DNA of 14,572 bases from UBA10002 sp964373775 (GCA_964373775.1 CAYJWA010000025.1:1-14572), one strand, 5' to 3'. Shown: positions 1 through 7,081, counted from the first letter of the stretch. Notes: generated by a model from the letters alone, not told the origin. Numbers and translations: made by a program.

Positions 1-396
1 CCCGGCATTGACGGCCGCAAGATGAGCAAAAGCTACGGCAATACCATTCCGCTCTTTGCGGAAGATAACGAGATTGAAAAGTTGGTAATGAGCATTGTCA
101 CCGATTCTTCTGGTGGGATTCCGAAAAATGTGTATGAGATTCATAAATTGTTCCGTTCCGAAAAAGAGTTAGCGACGCTGTATGCGGAAAAAGCTGGAAA
201 GTACAAAGACCTCAAAGAAACACTGATTGCCGATATGAAAAAGTTTATTGCCCCGCTCCGCGAAAAGCGCAAGGCAATTGCGAACGACAAAAACGCCGTT
301 CTAAAAATCTTGAAAGAAGGCGGCATCCGCGCCCGCGAGATTGCAAACAAGAAAATGGAACTCGTACGCGAGAAAATTGGAGTGAAATTATACTGA
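1..396 (+). CDS. trpS: Tryptophanyl-tRNA synthetase, C-terminal part (5' end outside window)
   Basis: This enzyme charges tRNA-Trp with tryptophan in the cytoplasm. The frame is open from base 1 with no start in the window, so the gene is cut by the window edge. The visible part begins at the class I signature loop: residues GRKMSKSYGNTI contain the KMSKS motif that stabilises the aminoacyl-adenylate transition state. The next stretch, ending MSIVTDSSGG, is characteristic of TrpRS rather than other class I synthetases. The helical C-terminal domain follows, with APLREKRK and a tail ending GVKLY before TGA. A strong hairpin terminator begins at the base after the stop codon. The family assignment is firm; the catalytic HIGH-motif half is not visible. 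Confidence 0.93.
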   Translation, partial: PGIDGRKMSKSYGNTIPLFAEDNEIEKLVMSIVTDSSGGIPKNVYEIHKLFRSEKELATLYAEKAGKYKDLKETLIADMKKFIAPLREKRKAIANDKNAVLKILKEGGIRAREIANKKMELVREKIGVKLY

Positions 397-430
397 ACAC
401 AAAAACGCCCCATAGAAGGCGTTTTTGTGT
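397..430. terminator. Bidirectional intrinsic terminator after trpS
   Basis: A perfect 13-bp inverted repeat pairs 397-409 with 418-430 around an 8-nt loop. The arms carry A-rich (401-405) and T-rich (421-425) tracts, so the hairpin can end transcription on both strands. On plus it terminates trpS; on minus it lies at the 3' end of a putative small RNA starting near 470. Confidence 0.85.
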
Positions 431-470
431 TGACTCGACGGGGTTCGCACCCGTTTCTCTCGGTGTCAAC
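418..470 (-). ncRNA. Putative small RNA B (unidentified)
   Basis: This minus-strand unit has no plausible coding sequence but has a promoter-like pair upstream (477-505) and an intrinsic terminator at its end. The predicted transcript starts near 470. It can form a GTTGAC/GTCAAC closing stem around a hairpin ACGGG-TGCGAAC-CCCGT (plus 433-449). The hairpin loop resembles a tRNA T-loop, but no complete cloverleaf could be drawn. It shares the ACTCGAG block near its 5' end and a GGGT...AA... hairpin with the neighbouring unit at 531-612. The function is unknown, and the boundaries are inferred from the promoter and terminator. Confidence 0.35.
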
Positions 471-476
471 TCGAGT

Positions 477-505
477 ATGTTACTCCATACACCACGAGCC
501 CTCAA
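477..505 (-). promoter_or_regulatory. Candidate promoter of small RNA B
   Basis: On the minus strand a -35-like TTGAGG (plus 500-505) is separated by 17 nt from a -10-like TAACAT (plus 477-482). Each box matches the sigma-70 consensus at four of six positions. The spacing is ideal and a terminator follows about 50 nt downstream. Confidence 0.35.
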
Positions 506-530
506 GTCCACGAGTACAGTGTATCATATA

Positions 531-612
531 GAAAAAATAGAAAAGGTCCCTTACGGGACCCTCTCTACTGACACCGAGATTTGACCCGCAGTTGCGGAGC
601 CACACTCGAGAT
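531..612 (-). ncRNA. Putative small RNA A (unidentified)
   Basis: This second minus-strand unit has a promoter-like pair at 619-646 and an intrinsic terminator at 532-560, giving a predicted RNA of about 80 nt. Visible pairings include GGAG with CTCC and a CCGC-AACT-GCGG hairpin (plus 586-597). The segment shares the ACTCGAG block (604-610) with small RNA B and has a similar layout, so the two may be diverged copies of one RNA. It is not a recognisable tRNA, SRP RNA, tmRNA or RNase P RNA by eye. Confidence 0.35.
532..560 (-). terminator. Intrinsic terminator of small RNA A
   Basis: On the minus strand GGTCCC-GTAA-GGGACC (plus 545-560) forms a perfect 6-bp stem with a tetraloop. It is followed by a T-rich run (plus 532-544), the standard layout of a rho-independent terminator. 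Confidence 0.7.
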
Positions 613-618
613 GCCTCC

Positions 619-646
619 ATCCTATCAGATACGCAACGCCTGTCAA
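619..646 (-). promoter_or_regulatory. Candidate promoter of small RNA A
   Basis: On the minus strand a perfect consensus -35 TTGACA (plus 641-646) is separated by 16 nt from TAGGAT (plus 619-624), which matches four of six -10 positions. The next feature downstream is a hairpin-rich segment ending in an intrinsic terminator, so a short noncoding transcript is likely. Confidence 0.5.
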
Positions 647-712
647 ATGCCACTGTGGATATCCTGAAAAGCCTATATTCGCTCTGCAATCGGTGTGAAG
701 TTGTATTAAAAT

Positions 713-745
713 AAAAAAAAGCGCGGCTTTGTTCAAGCGCGCGCT
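713..745 (-). terminator. Intrinsic terminator of the nrdD-nrdG-iscS-iscU-reductase operon
   Basis: On the minus strand AGCGCG (plus 740-745) pairs with CGCGCT (plus 720-725). An inner GCTT/AAGC stem follows with a single bulged base and a 5-nt loop, and the hairpin is followed by eight consecutive T (plus 713-720). It lies about 210 nt past the stop of the last gene of the minus-strand operon. Confidence 0.8.
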
Positions 746-956
746 TCGAAATGTTTGGATGAGTCCGCATGCTCATCCGATTTCAGAGGTTTTACCCGTT
801 TGCGGTTACGGGCTTCTCGGGCGGACCCTGTCAGCCCCTTCGCTGACAGCGTAAGCTCAACCCCGCATTTGTTGTTGCTCCACTTTACTGGGGTAAAGTG
901 GAGCGGGGGTATCAATAAATCTTTTTGCGTCGCACCCGTGCTCGTGGGTATGGTTC
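746..956 (-). other. Hairpin-rich noncoding stretch downstream of the reductase gene
   Basis: No credible gene was found in these 210 bases. They hold a 7-bp hairpin (757-763 with 772-778), a 5-bp hairpin CCCGT/ACGGG (minus strand, about 794-811), a 7-bp hairpin (828-834 with 843-849), and a perfect 12-bp hairpin with tetraloop (877-888 with 893-904). An alternative outer stem pairs 861-866 with 903-908. On the minus strand the series ends at the terminator at 713-745. It could be a long structured 3' untranslated region or an independent structured RNA. No signature of RNase P, SRP, 6S or tmRNA was recognised. Confidence 0.4.
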
Positions 957-1682
957 TTAGTGTGAGAAGAACGCCTCGGTGTAGAGCCGTTCCTCGGCGA
1001 CCCCTCCGTTTCGCAATCCGCGCCAGAGGTCTCTGACAAAAGAGATTGAACCGCAGAGTAAGAACTCCGAGTCGGATATGTCTCCAACCGTTTCTAAAAT
1101 AACGGGCGCGCTTATTCTCCCGCGCCGCATCTCTTTCGGAATCCGTTCTTCGCGCGTGATGAAATGGGTGACGGAGAGATTTTCGTACGCTGACTGCAGA
1201 GTATGCAGTGTCGTTGCAAAGATAAGATCCGATACGGTTCTACTGCTATCAAACAAATATATTTTTCGTTCTGGATTGTTCTGAAGCGCGTCACGGACGA
1301 TGCTTTGAAACGGCGCAACACCGATACCCGCCGCGATTAAGACGAGCGTGCTCGTCTGCGATTCGCTGAAGAAATAGCCGCAGGGAAGGGATGCGGTGAG
1401 AGAATCGCCCGTTTTGAACGCGCAGAGACGATGGGAAAACTCACCCATACTCTTCACCGTGATATTGAGGGTCTGTTCAGACGGCGCGCTTGATATACTG
1501 TACGCCTTGCCTTCCGGCGTCCCCAATTCAGGAAAATATACCGTGATAAATTGACCCGGAATATAGAACGGGACCGTTCCGTCCTCCCGCAAGAGTTTCA
1601 GCGTAAAGACCGAAGGCGCTTCAGCGATTCTTTCTCGGACAACATAGCGGTCTTTCGGTTCATGAGTCGTGGGATTGTTCAT
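957..1682 (-). CDS. FAD/NAD(P)H-dependent oxidoreductase (ferredoxin/flavodoxin reductase type)
   Basis: A 241-residue flavoprotein of the ferredoxin-NADP+ reductase superfamily, expected to pass electrons from NAD(P)H through FAD to a one-electron carrier in the cytoplasm. The FAD-binding barrel carries AYSISS (60-65), matching the RxYSxxS flavin motif except for Ala at the Arg position, and a GEFSHRL segment (80-86) for the pyrophosphate. The nucleotide-binding half carries AAGIGVAPF (117-125) and CGS (210-212). The C-terminus ends EAFFSH. No 2Fe-2S domain is present. It is the last gene of the operon and its start overlaps the iscU end by 23 bp. From context it may reduce the partner used for Fe-S assembly or NrdG activation; the actual partner is not shown by the sequence. 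Confidence 0.85.
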   Translation of the reverse strand: MNNPTTHEPKDRYVVRERIAEAPSVFTLKLLREDGTVPFYIPGQFITVYFPELGTPEGKAYSISSAPSEQTLNITVKSMGEFSHRLCAFKTGDSLTASLPCGYFFSESQTSTLVLIAAGIGVAPFQSIVRDALQNNPERKIYLFDSSRTVSDLIFATTLHTLQSAYENLSVTHFITREERIPKEMRRGRISAPVILETVGDISDSEFLLCGSISFVRDLWRGLRNGGVAEERLYTEAFFSH

Positions 1683-2094
1683 AATCGCGTATCGCTTCTC
1701 GGAGGGCTTGATGACCCAGTACGGAACAGTGGTATTTCCTGTCCGGTAGTCCGCCCAGTCGTTCTATAATCGCCTCCGGCGTCATTCGTTTCGCGCGCGC
1801 GAGCGGCATGCCCCCGTTCTCTGTCGCCATCACTGACATCATTGATGTTGAAGCGATAGCGGAACCGCAACCGAATGTACGCCATTTACATTCGGTAATG
1901 CATCCGGTCTTTTTATCCACCCGTATCCACACCGCCATCATATCGCCGCAAGCGGGACTTCCGACCACGCCAATACCGTCCGCCTCATAATCTGCGTCAT
2001 CAATTAAGAGATTGCGCGGATTGAAGAAGTGGTCTCGCACCGTTTGACTATAGAGCCAGTCGTCGACATCACACAGTTGTGGTTTGTTTTGCAT
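1660..2094 (-). CDS. iscU: Iron-sulfur cluster assembly scaffold IscU/NifU-like
   Basis: A 144-residue scaffold on which [2Fe-2S] clusters are assembled from sulfur delivered by the cysteine desulfurase. The three conserved cluster-ligand cysteines are visible: C49 in GSPACGD (with D51, the Asp that controls cluster release), C76 in FGCGSAIASTS, and C123 in YHCSVLG. Its length fits a single-domain IscU/SufU/NifU-N protein; the C-terminal NifU domains are absent. The gene start overlaps the iscS stop by 26 bp and its end overlaps the reductase start, so translation is probably coupled. The adjacent desulfurase supports the assignment. SufU is the main alternative, but the typical SufU insertion is not evident. 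Confidence 0.9.
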   Translation of the reverse strand: MQNKPQLCDVDDWLYSQTVRDHFFNPRNLLIDDADYEADGIGVVGSPACGDMMAVWIRVDKKTGCITECKWRTFGCGSAIASTSMMSVMATENGGMPLARAKRMTPEAIIERLGGLPDRKYHCSVLGHQALREAIRDYEQSHDS

Positions 2095-3289
2095 AGTAAT
2101 ATGAGGTGGTTAACGCGGAAATGGTCTTCAGTCGCTCCACGATGGGCGGAAAGACGGCAAGAACATAGTCCAATTCTTCGCGCCTCGTGTGCCGCCCGAG
2201 CGAAAAGCGAATACTGCCGTGAATGAGATCTGCATTCTGACCGATGGCTCGCAAGACATGCGAGGGGCGGAGGTCAAGTGCGGAACAGGCAGAGCCGGTC
2301 GCGACCTCTATTCCTTTTTCATCAAGCATAAGAAGCATTGATTCTCCTTCTATCTTCGGGATGGTGATATGCACATTGTTGGGAAGTTTCTGTTCGGGGT
2401 GGCCGTTCACGATTGCGTCTGGAATCTGCGCTTTTAGCCTCTCAATGAAGTATCTTTGGAGCGCGCGCAGGCGGGGCGCCTCGCTCTGCCGGAGACGCTC
2501 TGCCTTTGCGAGCGCGGCGCTCATGCCGACGATGAGGGGGACGGACTCGGTTCCGGCGCGAATGCTTCGTTCTTGCCCGCCTCCGACAAGTATCGGGGCA
2601 AGCGCCGTTCCTTCGCGAACATAGAGCGCCCCCACACCTTTGGGACCATATATCTTTGAGCCGTTGATACTCAAGAGGTCCACGCCGAGCATTCTGGTAT
2701 CAAGCGGGAGCAGTCCGGCGGCTTGACACGCGTCAGTATGAAGAAGGGGAAAATTTCTTAACCCGCGATAGCACTTTATCTTTGCCGCGAGCTCGGCTAC
2801 CGGCATAATCGTTCCTATTTCATTGTTTGCATACATCACCGAAATCAAAATCGTTTCGCTGGTCACGAGCGACAGGCAGGCGGAGACATCTATCATCCCA
2901 GAGCGGTCAACGGGGATGACACTGACGCGAAATCCCTCCCGTTCTAGCCAGTGGACTGCTTCAAGCACTGCTTTGTGCTCAACGGCGGAGATGATAATGT
3001 GGTTGCCGCGCGCGCGATTCGCGCGCGCGGCTCCGAGAATCGCCAAATTATCCGATTCAGTTCCGGAGCCGGTAAAGATAATCTCGCGCGATTCGGCTCC
3101 AAGAACTTTTGCAATGTCCGCGCGCGCCTCGTCAATCGCCTTGCGCGCCCGGCGTCCGCTTGAATGGAGCGAAGAAGGATTTCCGTACCAGCCGTCGAAA
3201 TACGGCTCCATCGCCTCAAAGACCTCCTCGTCTAGCGGCGTCGTCGCGGCATAATCCAGATACACTGTTTTGTCATTATCGTATGCCAC
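2069..3289 (-). CDS. iscS: Cysteine desulfurase (IscS/NifS family)
   Basis: A 406-residue PLP-dependent class V aminotransferase-fold enzyme that releases sulfur from cysteine as a persulfide for Fe-S cluster assembly. Visible landmarks are the N-terminal YLDYAATTP, H105 in SAVEHKAV, D186 in HTDACQA, the PLP lysine K212 in INGSKIYGPKG, and the catalytic loop cysteine C335 in TGSACSALD. The loop is long, which favours the IscS-type rather than the SufS-type. A hydroxyl-rich tail with a run of Tyr and Thr extends the C-terminus. The gene overlaps nrdG by 14 bp upstream and iscU by 26 bp downstream. A near-perfect GC palindrome (3006-3030) falls in the variable Ala/Arg-rich segment around residues 88-94. 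Confidence 0.94.
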   Translation of the reverse strand: MAYDNDKTVYLDYAATTPLDEEVFEAMEPYFDGWYGNPSSLHSSGRRARKAIDEARADIAKVLGAESREIIFTGSGTESDNLAILGAARANRARGNHIIISAVEHKAVLEAVHWLEREGFRVSVIPVDRSGMIDVSACLSLVTSETILISVMYANNEIGTIMPVAELAAKIKCYRGLRNFPLLHTDACQAAGLLPLDTRMLGVDLLSINGSKIYGPKGVGALYVREGTALAPILVGGGQERSIRAGTESVPLIVGMSAALAKAERLRQSEAPRLRALQRYFIERLKAQIPDAIVNGHPEQKLPNNVHITIPKIEGESMLLMLDEKGIEVATGSACSALDLRPSHVLRAIGQNADLIHGSIRFSLGRHTRREELDYVLAVFPPIVERLKTISALTTSYYYAKQTTTV

Positions 3290-3965
3290 AATAGTTCACA
3301 TAGTTACTCACGCTGTTGCGCAGACCCTCAAACTCCTCATTCGTGTAAGTGACCTTGCGTTTAAACTGCGGATTGAGAATCTTGGTGGGAATAAATTTCT
3401 GGAGAAAGTAACGTTTGGCGCCTTGAATTGTTTTACCAATCTCTTCAATATCTTCGGGCGCGAGCATCCCTTTTATAACTGTTGTTCTGAATTCGTACAA
3501 AACCGGTGAGGCGATAAGCAGCCGAATACTTTCGGCAATCGCTGCCGTATCAACGGGTCGCGCAGCGATCCGGCTGTATTTCGCAAGCGGCGCCTTCACA
3601 TCCATCGCGATATAATCAACGATTCTTTCCGCAATGGCTCTTTGTAAGAGGTGAGGATTGGTGCCGTTTGAATCAAGTTTGACGAGAAATCCCCGTTGTT
3701 TGACTTCGCGCATAAACCGCAACAAATCCTCTCCGTGAATGGTTGGCTCGCCGCCGGTAATGACGACTCCCTCCAGTATCTCTTTCCGCTTGTCTAAGAA
3801 GTCAAAAAACTGGCGCTCGGTTATCCGTGTCTTTACGGTTTCGTCTACCAGTTCCGGATTGTGGCAGTAGGGGCACCTCATATTGCATCCAATCGTATAG
3901 ACCATACAGGCGATTCTGCCCGGATAGTCAATGAGCGTCGCCTTTTCAAGTCCGCCGAATATCAT
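3276..3965 (-). CDS. nrdG: Anaerobic ribonucleoside-triphosphate reductase activating protein (radical SAM)
   Basis: A 229-residue activase that uses a [4Fe-4S] cluster and S-adenosylmethionine to place the glycyl radical on NrdD. The radical SAM CxxxCxxC motif is C27-C31-C34 in GCNMRCPYCHN, followed by GGEPT (71-75), which contacts SAM. A later segment, DYIAMDVKAP, is typical of this activase branch. The start codon overlaps the nrdD stop as ATGA, so the two proteins are translationally coupled. The next gene is a cysteine desulfurase, consistent with the need of this protein for an Fe-S cluster. Confidence 0.93.
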   Translation of the reverse strand: MIFGGLEKATLIDYPGRIACMVYTIGCNMRCPYCHNPELVDETVKTRITERQFFDFLDKRKEILEGVVITGGEPTIHGEDLLRFMREVKQRGFLVKLDSNGTNPHLLQRAIAERIVDYIAMDVKAPLAKYSRIAARPVDTAAIAESIRLLIASPVLYEFRTTVIKGMLAPEDIEEIGKTIQGAKRYFLQKFIPTKILNPQFKRKVTYTNEEFEGLRNSVSNYVNYCGIR

Positions 3966-6118
3966 AACGATGGAGTGAATGCCGCCAGTTCGGCAGGAGC
4001 GGGAGCGGGAGCGGAGACGGAGTGGGGGTCGTACAGTTCACGAACCGCAAACTCTGCTTGCTTCCCTCTGTTCCACTGACTGACGGGGCGCAGGTAACCC
4101 ACGATGCGCGAGTAGACTTCACATTCGCGCCGACAGATGGTGCAGGAGAAATGTTCGCCGGCAATATAACCATGAGCGCCGCAGACGCTGAAGGTTGGTG
4201 TGACGGTGAAATAGGGGAGGCGATAATTTTCGCAAATCTTTCGGACCAGCGTAGGGATACTGCTTGCGTCGGCAATCCGTTCGCCGAGAAAAAGATGTAC
4301 GACCGTCCCACCCGTGTATTTTGTCTGGAGGTTGTCCTGGATGTTTAATGCTTCAACAATATCGTTCGTATAGTGCACGGGCAGGTGCGACGAGTTAGTG
4401 TAGAACGGTTCCGCGCCCTTTCGGTACTCCGCTTCGTTTGCAACAAGAATATCAGGGAACTTCTTTTTGTCTTTCATTGCGAGGCGGTACGAAGTGCCTT
4501 CCGCGGGAGTCGCCTCCAGGTTATATAAGTTCCCGGTCTCTTTTTGATACGCGACCAGTCGATGGCGCATATACTCCAAGACCTCCGCGGCGAATAATCT
4601 TCCTTCCTCGGTGCCGATATCTTTACCCGACAAATTGAGCGCGGCTTCGTTCATACCGACCAATCCGATCGTTGAAAAGTGGTTTTCCCAATACGCGCCA
4701 TACGTTTCTTTTATCTTTCGCAGGTAAAACTTCGTATAGGGGTAAAGATTGGCGTCGGTGAATTTCTCCAACATCTTTCTCTTTATCTCCAAACTCTCTT
4801 TGGCGATGTCCATTTGATGGGCGAGAAGGGCAAAGAAATCCGCGCGTGTTTTTGCGAGGTAGCCAAGCCGCGGCATATTGATTGTCACGACACCGATAGA
4901 TCCCGTCAGCGCGTTCGCGCCGAAGAGCCCGCCTCCGCGACGGCCAAGTTCCGCGAGGTCAAGCCGCAGCCGGCAACACATTGACCGCGTGTCCTCCGGC
5001 TTCATATCGGAGTTGACGAAATTGCTAAAATAAGGGACGCCGTATTTAGCGGTAATCTCCCAGAGACCGCTCAAGTTCGGATTCTCCCAATCAAAATCGC
5101 GGGTAACATTGACCGTGGGTATCGGGAAAGTAAAGACGCGCCCAGCCGCGTCTCCCGCTGCCATCACCGCGAAGAACGCGCTGTTCAACATATCCATTTC
5201 TTTCTGAAACTCGCCGTAGGTTTCTGTATGCTCCTTTCCCCCGATTATGACCGGCTGGTCTCTGAAGTTCGGCGAGGGAGTAAGGTCAAGCGTGATGTTA
5301 GAAAACGGCGTCTGAAAACCGACACGAGTCGGCACATTCATATTGAAGATGAATTCTTGCACACACTGCTTCACCTCGTTCTGCGAGAGATTATCAGAGC
5401 GGATAAATGGGGCAAGAAGCGTATCAAAGTTTGAGAATGCAATCGCGCCCGCCGCCTCGCCCTGCAGAGTGTACAGAAAGTTGACTATTTGACCAAGCGC
5501 CGTTCGGAGATGTTTTGCTGGCGCCGACTCTATCTTGTCCGAGACGCCACGAAACCCCTCTCGGAGAAGGTCCAGCAGGTCCCAGCCGACGCAATAGACC
5601 GAGAGCGTACCGAGGTCATGCAGGTGCAGATCGCCGCTTTCGTAGGCGTCTTTGATATTTTTCGGATAGATTTTATTCAGCCAGTAGGTTTTGCTCACCT
5701 CTGAAAAGATGTGGTTGTTCATTCCCTGCAAAGAATAGCCCATATTGCTGTTTTCCCTTACCTGCCAGTCAAGTTCGCCCAGATAATTGTCTACCAGCCC
5801 CAGTGATGCCGCAGTTGCAAAGGAGCGCATCTCGGCGTGCTTCTCGCGATAGAGAATATATGCCTTCGCGGTTGCGTGGAGGCCTTGTCGCATCAACTCT
5901 GCCTCAACAAGGTCTTGTATCTTTTCAACGGTGGGAAGGAGGAGTCCCTCATCCTTTTTCAATATCGCGATTTGTTCGGTAACCGCAGCGGCGATTCTTT
6001 CTGGCGTTCCAATTCCTAGTTCGCTTGCTGCACGCAACGCCTTTTCTACGGCACGGGTAATCTTCGCGGCATCAAAAGTAACAACCGACCCGTCTCGCTT
6101 TATAATCTTGTCTTTCAT
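3962..6118 (-). CDS. nrdD: Anaerobic (class III) ribonucleoside-triphosphate reductase
   Basis: A 718-residue glycyl-radical enzyme that makes deoxynucleotides from ribonucleoside triphosphates without oxygen. Residues 1 to about 95 form an ATP-cone (KRDGSVVTFDAAKI near the start) for allosteric control. The active-site region carries C381-C382 in SMCCRLRLD and GSIGVVTINMPR. Near the C-terminus a metal site (CGAHGY, then CTICRREC) precedes the radical motif RIVGYLRPV, with the radical glycine at G674, and WNRGKQAEF. A Pro/Ala tail, encoded by short GGAGCG-type repeats around 3995-4016, ends the protein. It is the first gene of the operon; a 50-bp gap separates it from the divergent arsR-like gene. 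A dedicated aerobic reductase is not seen in this window. Confidence 0.95.
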   Translation of the reverse strand: MKDKIIKRDGSVVTFDAAKITRAVEKALRAASELGIGTPERIAAAVTEQIAILKKDEGLLLPTVEKIQDLVEAELMRQGLHATAKAYILYREKHAEMRSFATAASLGLVDNYLGELDWQVRENSNMGYSLQGMNNHIFSEVSKTYWLNKIYPKNIKDAYESGDLHLHDLGTLSVYCVGWDLLDLLREGFRGVSDKIESAPAKHLRTALGQIVNFLYTLQGEAAGAIAFSNFDTLLAPFIRSDNLSQNEVKQCVQEFIFNMNVPTRVGFQTPFSNITLDLTPSPNFRDQPVIIGGKEHTETYGEFQKEMDMLNSAFFAVMAAGDAAGRVFTFPIPTVNVTRDFDWENPNLSGLWEITAKYGVPYFSNFVNSDMKPEDTRSMCCRLRLDLAELGRRGGGLFGANALTGSIGVVTINMPRLGYLAKTRADFFALLAHQMDIAKESLEIKRKMLEKFTDANLYPYTKFYLRKIKETYGAYWENHFSTIGLVGMNEAALNLSGKDIGTEEGRLFAAEVLEYMRHRLVAYQKETGNLYNLEATPAEGTSYRLAMKDKKKFPDILVANEAEYRKGAEPFYTNSSHLPVHYTNDIVEALNIQDNLQTKYTGGTVVHLFLGERIADASSIPTLVRKICENYRLPYFTVTPTFSVCGAHGYIAGEHFSCTICRRECEVYSRIVGYLRPVSQWNRGKQAEFAVRELYDPHSVSAPAPAPAELAAFTPSL

Positions 6119-6168
6119 AACGCGCCTGTGCTATATTGATAATCGTCGAAGTATTATAATATAGATGA
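6119..6168. promoter_or_regulatory. Divergent promoter region between nrdD and the arsR-like gene
   Basis: This 50-bp AT-rich gap must serve both directions. TATAAT lies at 6155-6160 on plus, about 8 nt before the GTG at 6169, which suggests a leaderless or nearly leaderless mRNA for the regulator. An overlapping TATAAT is also present on minus (plus 6153-6158). TTGATA at 6136-6141 is too close (13 nt) to serve as a good -35. A short inverted repeat ATAGA/TCTAT (6161-6165 with 6172-6176) could be part of an operator, but the evidence is weak. Confidence 0.45.
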
Positions 6169-6543
6169 GTGTCTATGGGTGCAAAAAAACTGGGGAAAAG
6201 AATTCGCAATACAAAAAAGCGCATGGCGCAAGAGCGCCCCTACCCCCGTCCCTCTTGGTTGCCTCGCGCGGTCTCCGGCGAAGAGGAACTTTGTCCCGAT
6301 TGCTTTAAGGTCGTCGGGGAGCGAAGTCGCTACAAACTCGTCTGTCTCCTGGGAAAAAAGAGTGAAGGGATGACCGTAGGTGCGCTCACTCAATGCCTCA
6401 AACTGAAACAGCCGACCGTCACGCACCATTTAAAAGTTCTCCGTTCCGTAGATGCGGTCGCGAGCGAACCGTCGGGCCGCGAGCGGATTTACCAACTGAA
6501 TCGAACCGCGCATTGTTTTAAAGAGTGCAAGATTCCATATTGA
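6169..6543 (+). CDS. ArsR/SmtB-like HTH regulator, cysteine-rich
   Basis: A 124-residue winged-helix protein, likely a metal- or thiol-responsive repressor. The HTH spans roughly residues 65-92; the recognition helix KQPTVTHHLKVL is typical of ArsR proteins, and the wing contains EPSGRERIYQL. Six cysteines stand out: C42 and C45 (CPDC), C59, C76 in the HTH, and C116 and C120 (HCFKEC) at the end. These are good candidates for metal or redox sensing. The start is GTG at 6169 or ATG at 6175; neither has a Shine-Dalgarno. A basic N-terminal tail of about 35 residues precedes the domain. It heads the cluster that ends with a metal P-type ATPase, so it may control that cluster; the target site is unproven. 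Confidence 0.8.
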   Translation: MSMGAKKLGKRIRNTKKRMAQERPYPRPSWLPRAVSGEEELCPDCFKVVGERSRYKLVCLLGKKSEGMTVGALTQCLKLKQPTVTHHLKVLRSVDAVASEPSGRERIYQLNRTAHCFKECKIPY

Positions 6544-6559
6544 CGCACATCAAACGACC

Positions 6560-6973
6560 ATGAAGAACATTCTTTCACTGTTGCTCGTCGCAAGTTTTGC
6601 GAGTATCGCCGTCTTTGGCGTTTTTGGTATGAATGCCGGCATGTACAATCATGATGGCGGATGTATTGCCGCAACAGTTCAAGGGGCCGACTGTCCCACG
6701 CAGAGTGATTCGTTTGAATATCTTACTTTTCATCTTGACGCTTTCAGAGAATTTTCAACGGCAACATTTGGAGAAAATATTTTGGCATCGCTTTTGGCGC
6801 TCGCATTGCTTGTAGTGGGAGCGGGCTTGGCATTGTTCCTCGGCAACCGAGCGTCTCCGCAATTAGATTTTGCCTATTCTTTATACAGACAGCGTGAGAA
6901 TTCCGACTCTCCCTCAGAGCAACAACTTTTACGCTGGCTTGCACTTCACGAAAACAGCCCGTCTCGCTTTTAG
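6560..6973 (+). CDS. Small membrane protein of unknown function
   Basis: A 137-residue protein with an N-terminal hydrophobic segment (about 3-24) and a second strong transmembrane segment (about 76-96, ILASLLALALLVVGAGLALF). The loop between them contains MNAGMYNHDGGC and a later CP, so Met, His and Cys face one side of the membrane and could bind metal; this is inference. The C-terminal 40 residues are polar. It starts 16 nt after the arsR-like stop and is probably cotranscribed. No family was recognised. Its TAG stop lies at the left edge of a large palindromic element. Confidence 0.7.
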   Translation: MKNILSLLLVASFASIAVFGVFGMNAGMYNHDGGCIAATVQGADCPTQSDSFEYLTFHLDAFREFSTATFGENILASLLALALLVVGAGLALFLGNRASPQLDFAYSLYRQRENSDSPSEQQLLRWLALHENSPSRF

Positions 6974-7053
6974 GACGCCGATGTAAAACCCGTTTGCCCT
7001 CCTCCGTTAAAACTACGGACGGGCAAGTCAAACGAGTTTTGTGCCGCGCGTCC
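6973..7053. repeat. Nested palindromic repeat element (family with GCCCTCC...GGAGGGC-like core)
   Basis: Nested inverted repeats are visible: GGACGC (6973-6978) with GCGTCC (7048-7053); AAAACCCGTTTG (6985-6996) with CAAACGAGTTTT (7029-7040, one mismatch); GCCC (6996-6999) with GGGC (7021-7024); CCGT/ACGG around a TAAAACT loop. The core resembles the one at 10935-10965 inside the ATPase gene (both read as pyrimidine-rich arm, TACGG-like turn, then GGGCA-G). It fills most of the gap between two genes and may also act as a transcription attenuator. Confidence 0.6.
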
Positions 7054-7059
7054 GCACAC

Positions 7060-7081
7060 CCATTTTATCAATGGATTTTTT
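7060..7081 (+). terminator. Weak intrinsic terminator
   Basis: CCATT (7060-7064) pairs with AATGG (7070-7074) around a 5-nt loop, followed by A and six T (7076-7081). The stem is short and AT-rich. It may separate the arsR-like transcript from the DUF1573 gene starting at 7099. Confidence 0.45.

Noticed and set aside
430..509. Possible tRNA on the minus strand (acceptor-like stem, T-arm-like hairpin ACGGG-TGCGAAC-CCCGT)
   Set aside because: The acceptor has a mismatch at its first pair, the T-loop lacks the usual second T, and no D arm plus anticodon arm with a 7-nt loop could be drawn. The 5' part is better read as a promoter.
566..647. Possible second tRNA on the minus strand
   Set aside because: Only a six-pair acceptor and a short T-arm-like hairpin could be formed; the 5' end is a consensus TTGACA promoter box.
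755..1036. Open frame of 93 codons on plus
   Set aside because: It runs through hairpins and antisense to the well-supported reductase gene; composition and sequence show no protein family.
3006..3030. Perfect 12-bp GC palindrome with 1-nt centre inside iscS
   Set aside because: It consists of alternating CG and encodes an Ala/Arg-rich variable stretch; simple-sequence coding bias explains it without a special element, although protein binding cannot be excluded.
4139..4220. NrdD seems to lack one cysteine of the CxxC...CxxC metal site
   Set aside because: A CxxHGY...CxxC arrangement is, as far as I know, normal in the NrdD branch with this C-terminal pattern (GYLRPV, WNxGK), so it is not treated as a defect.
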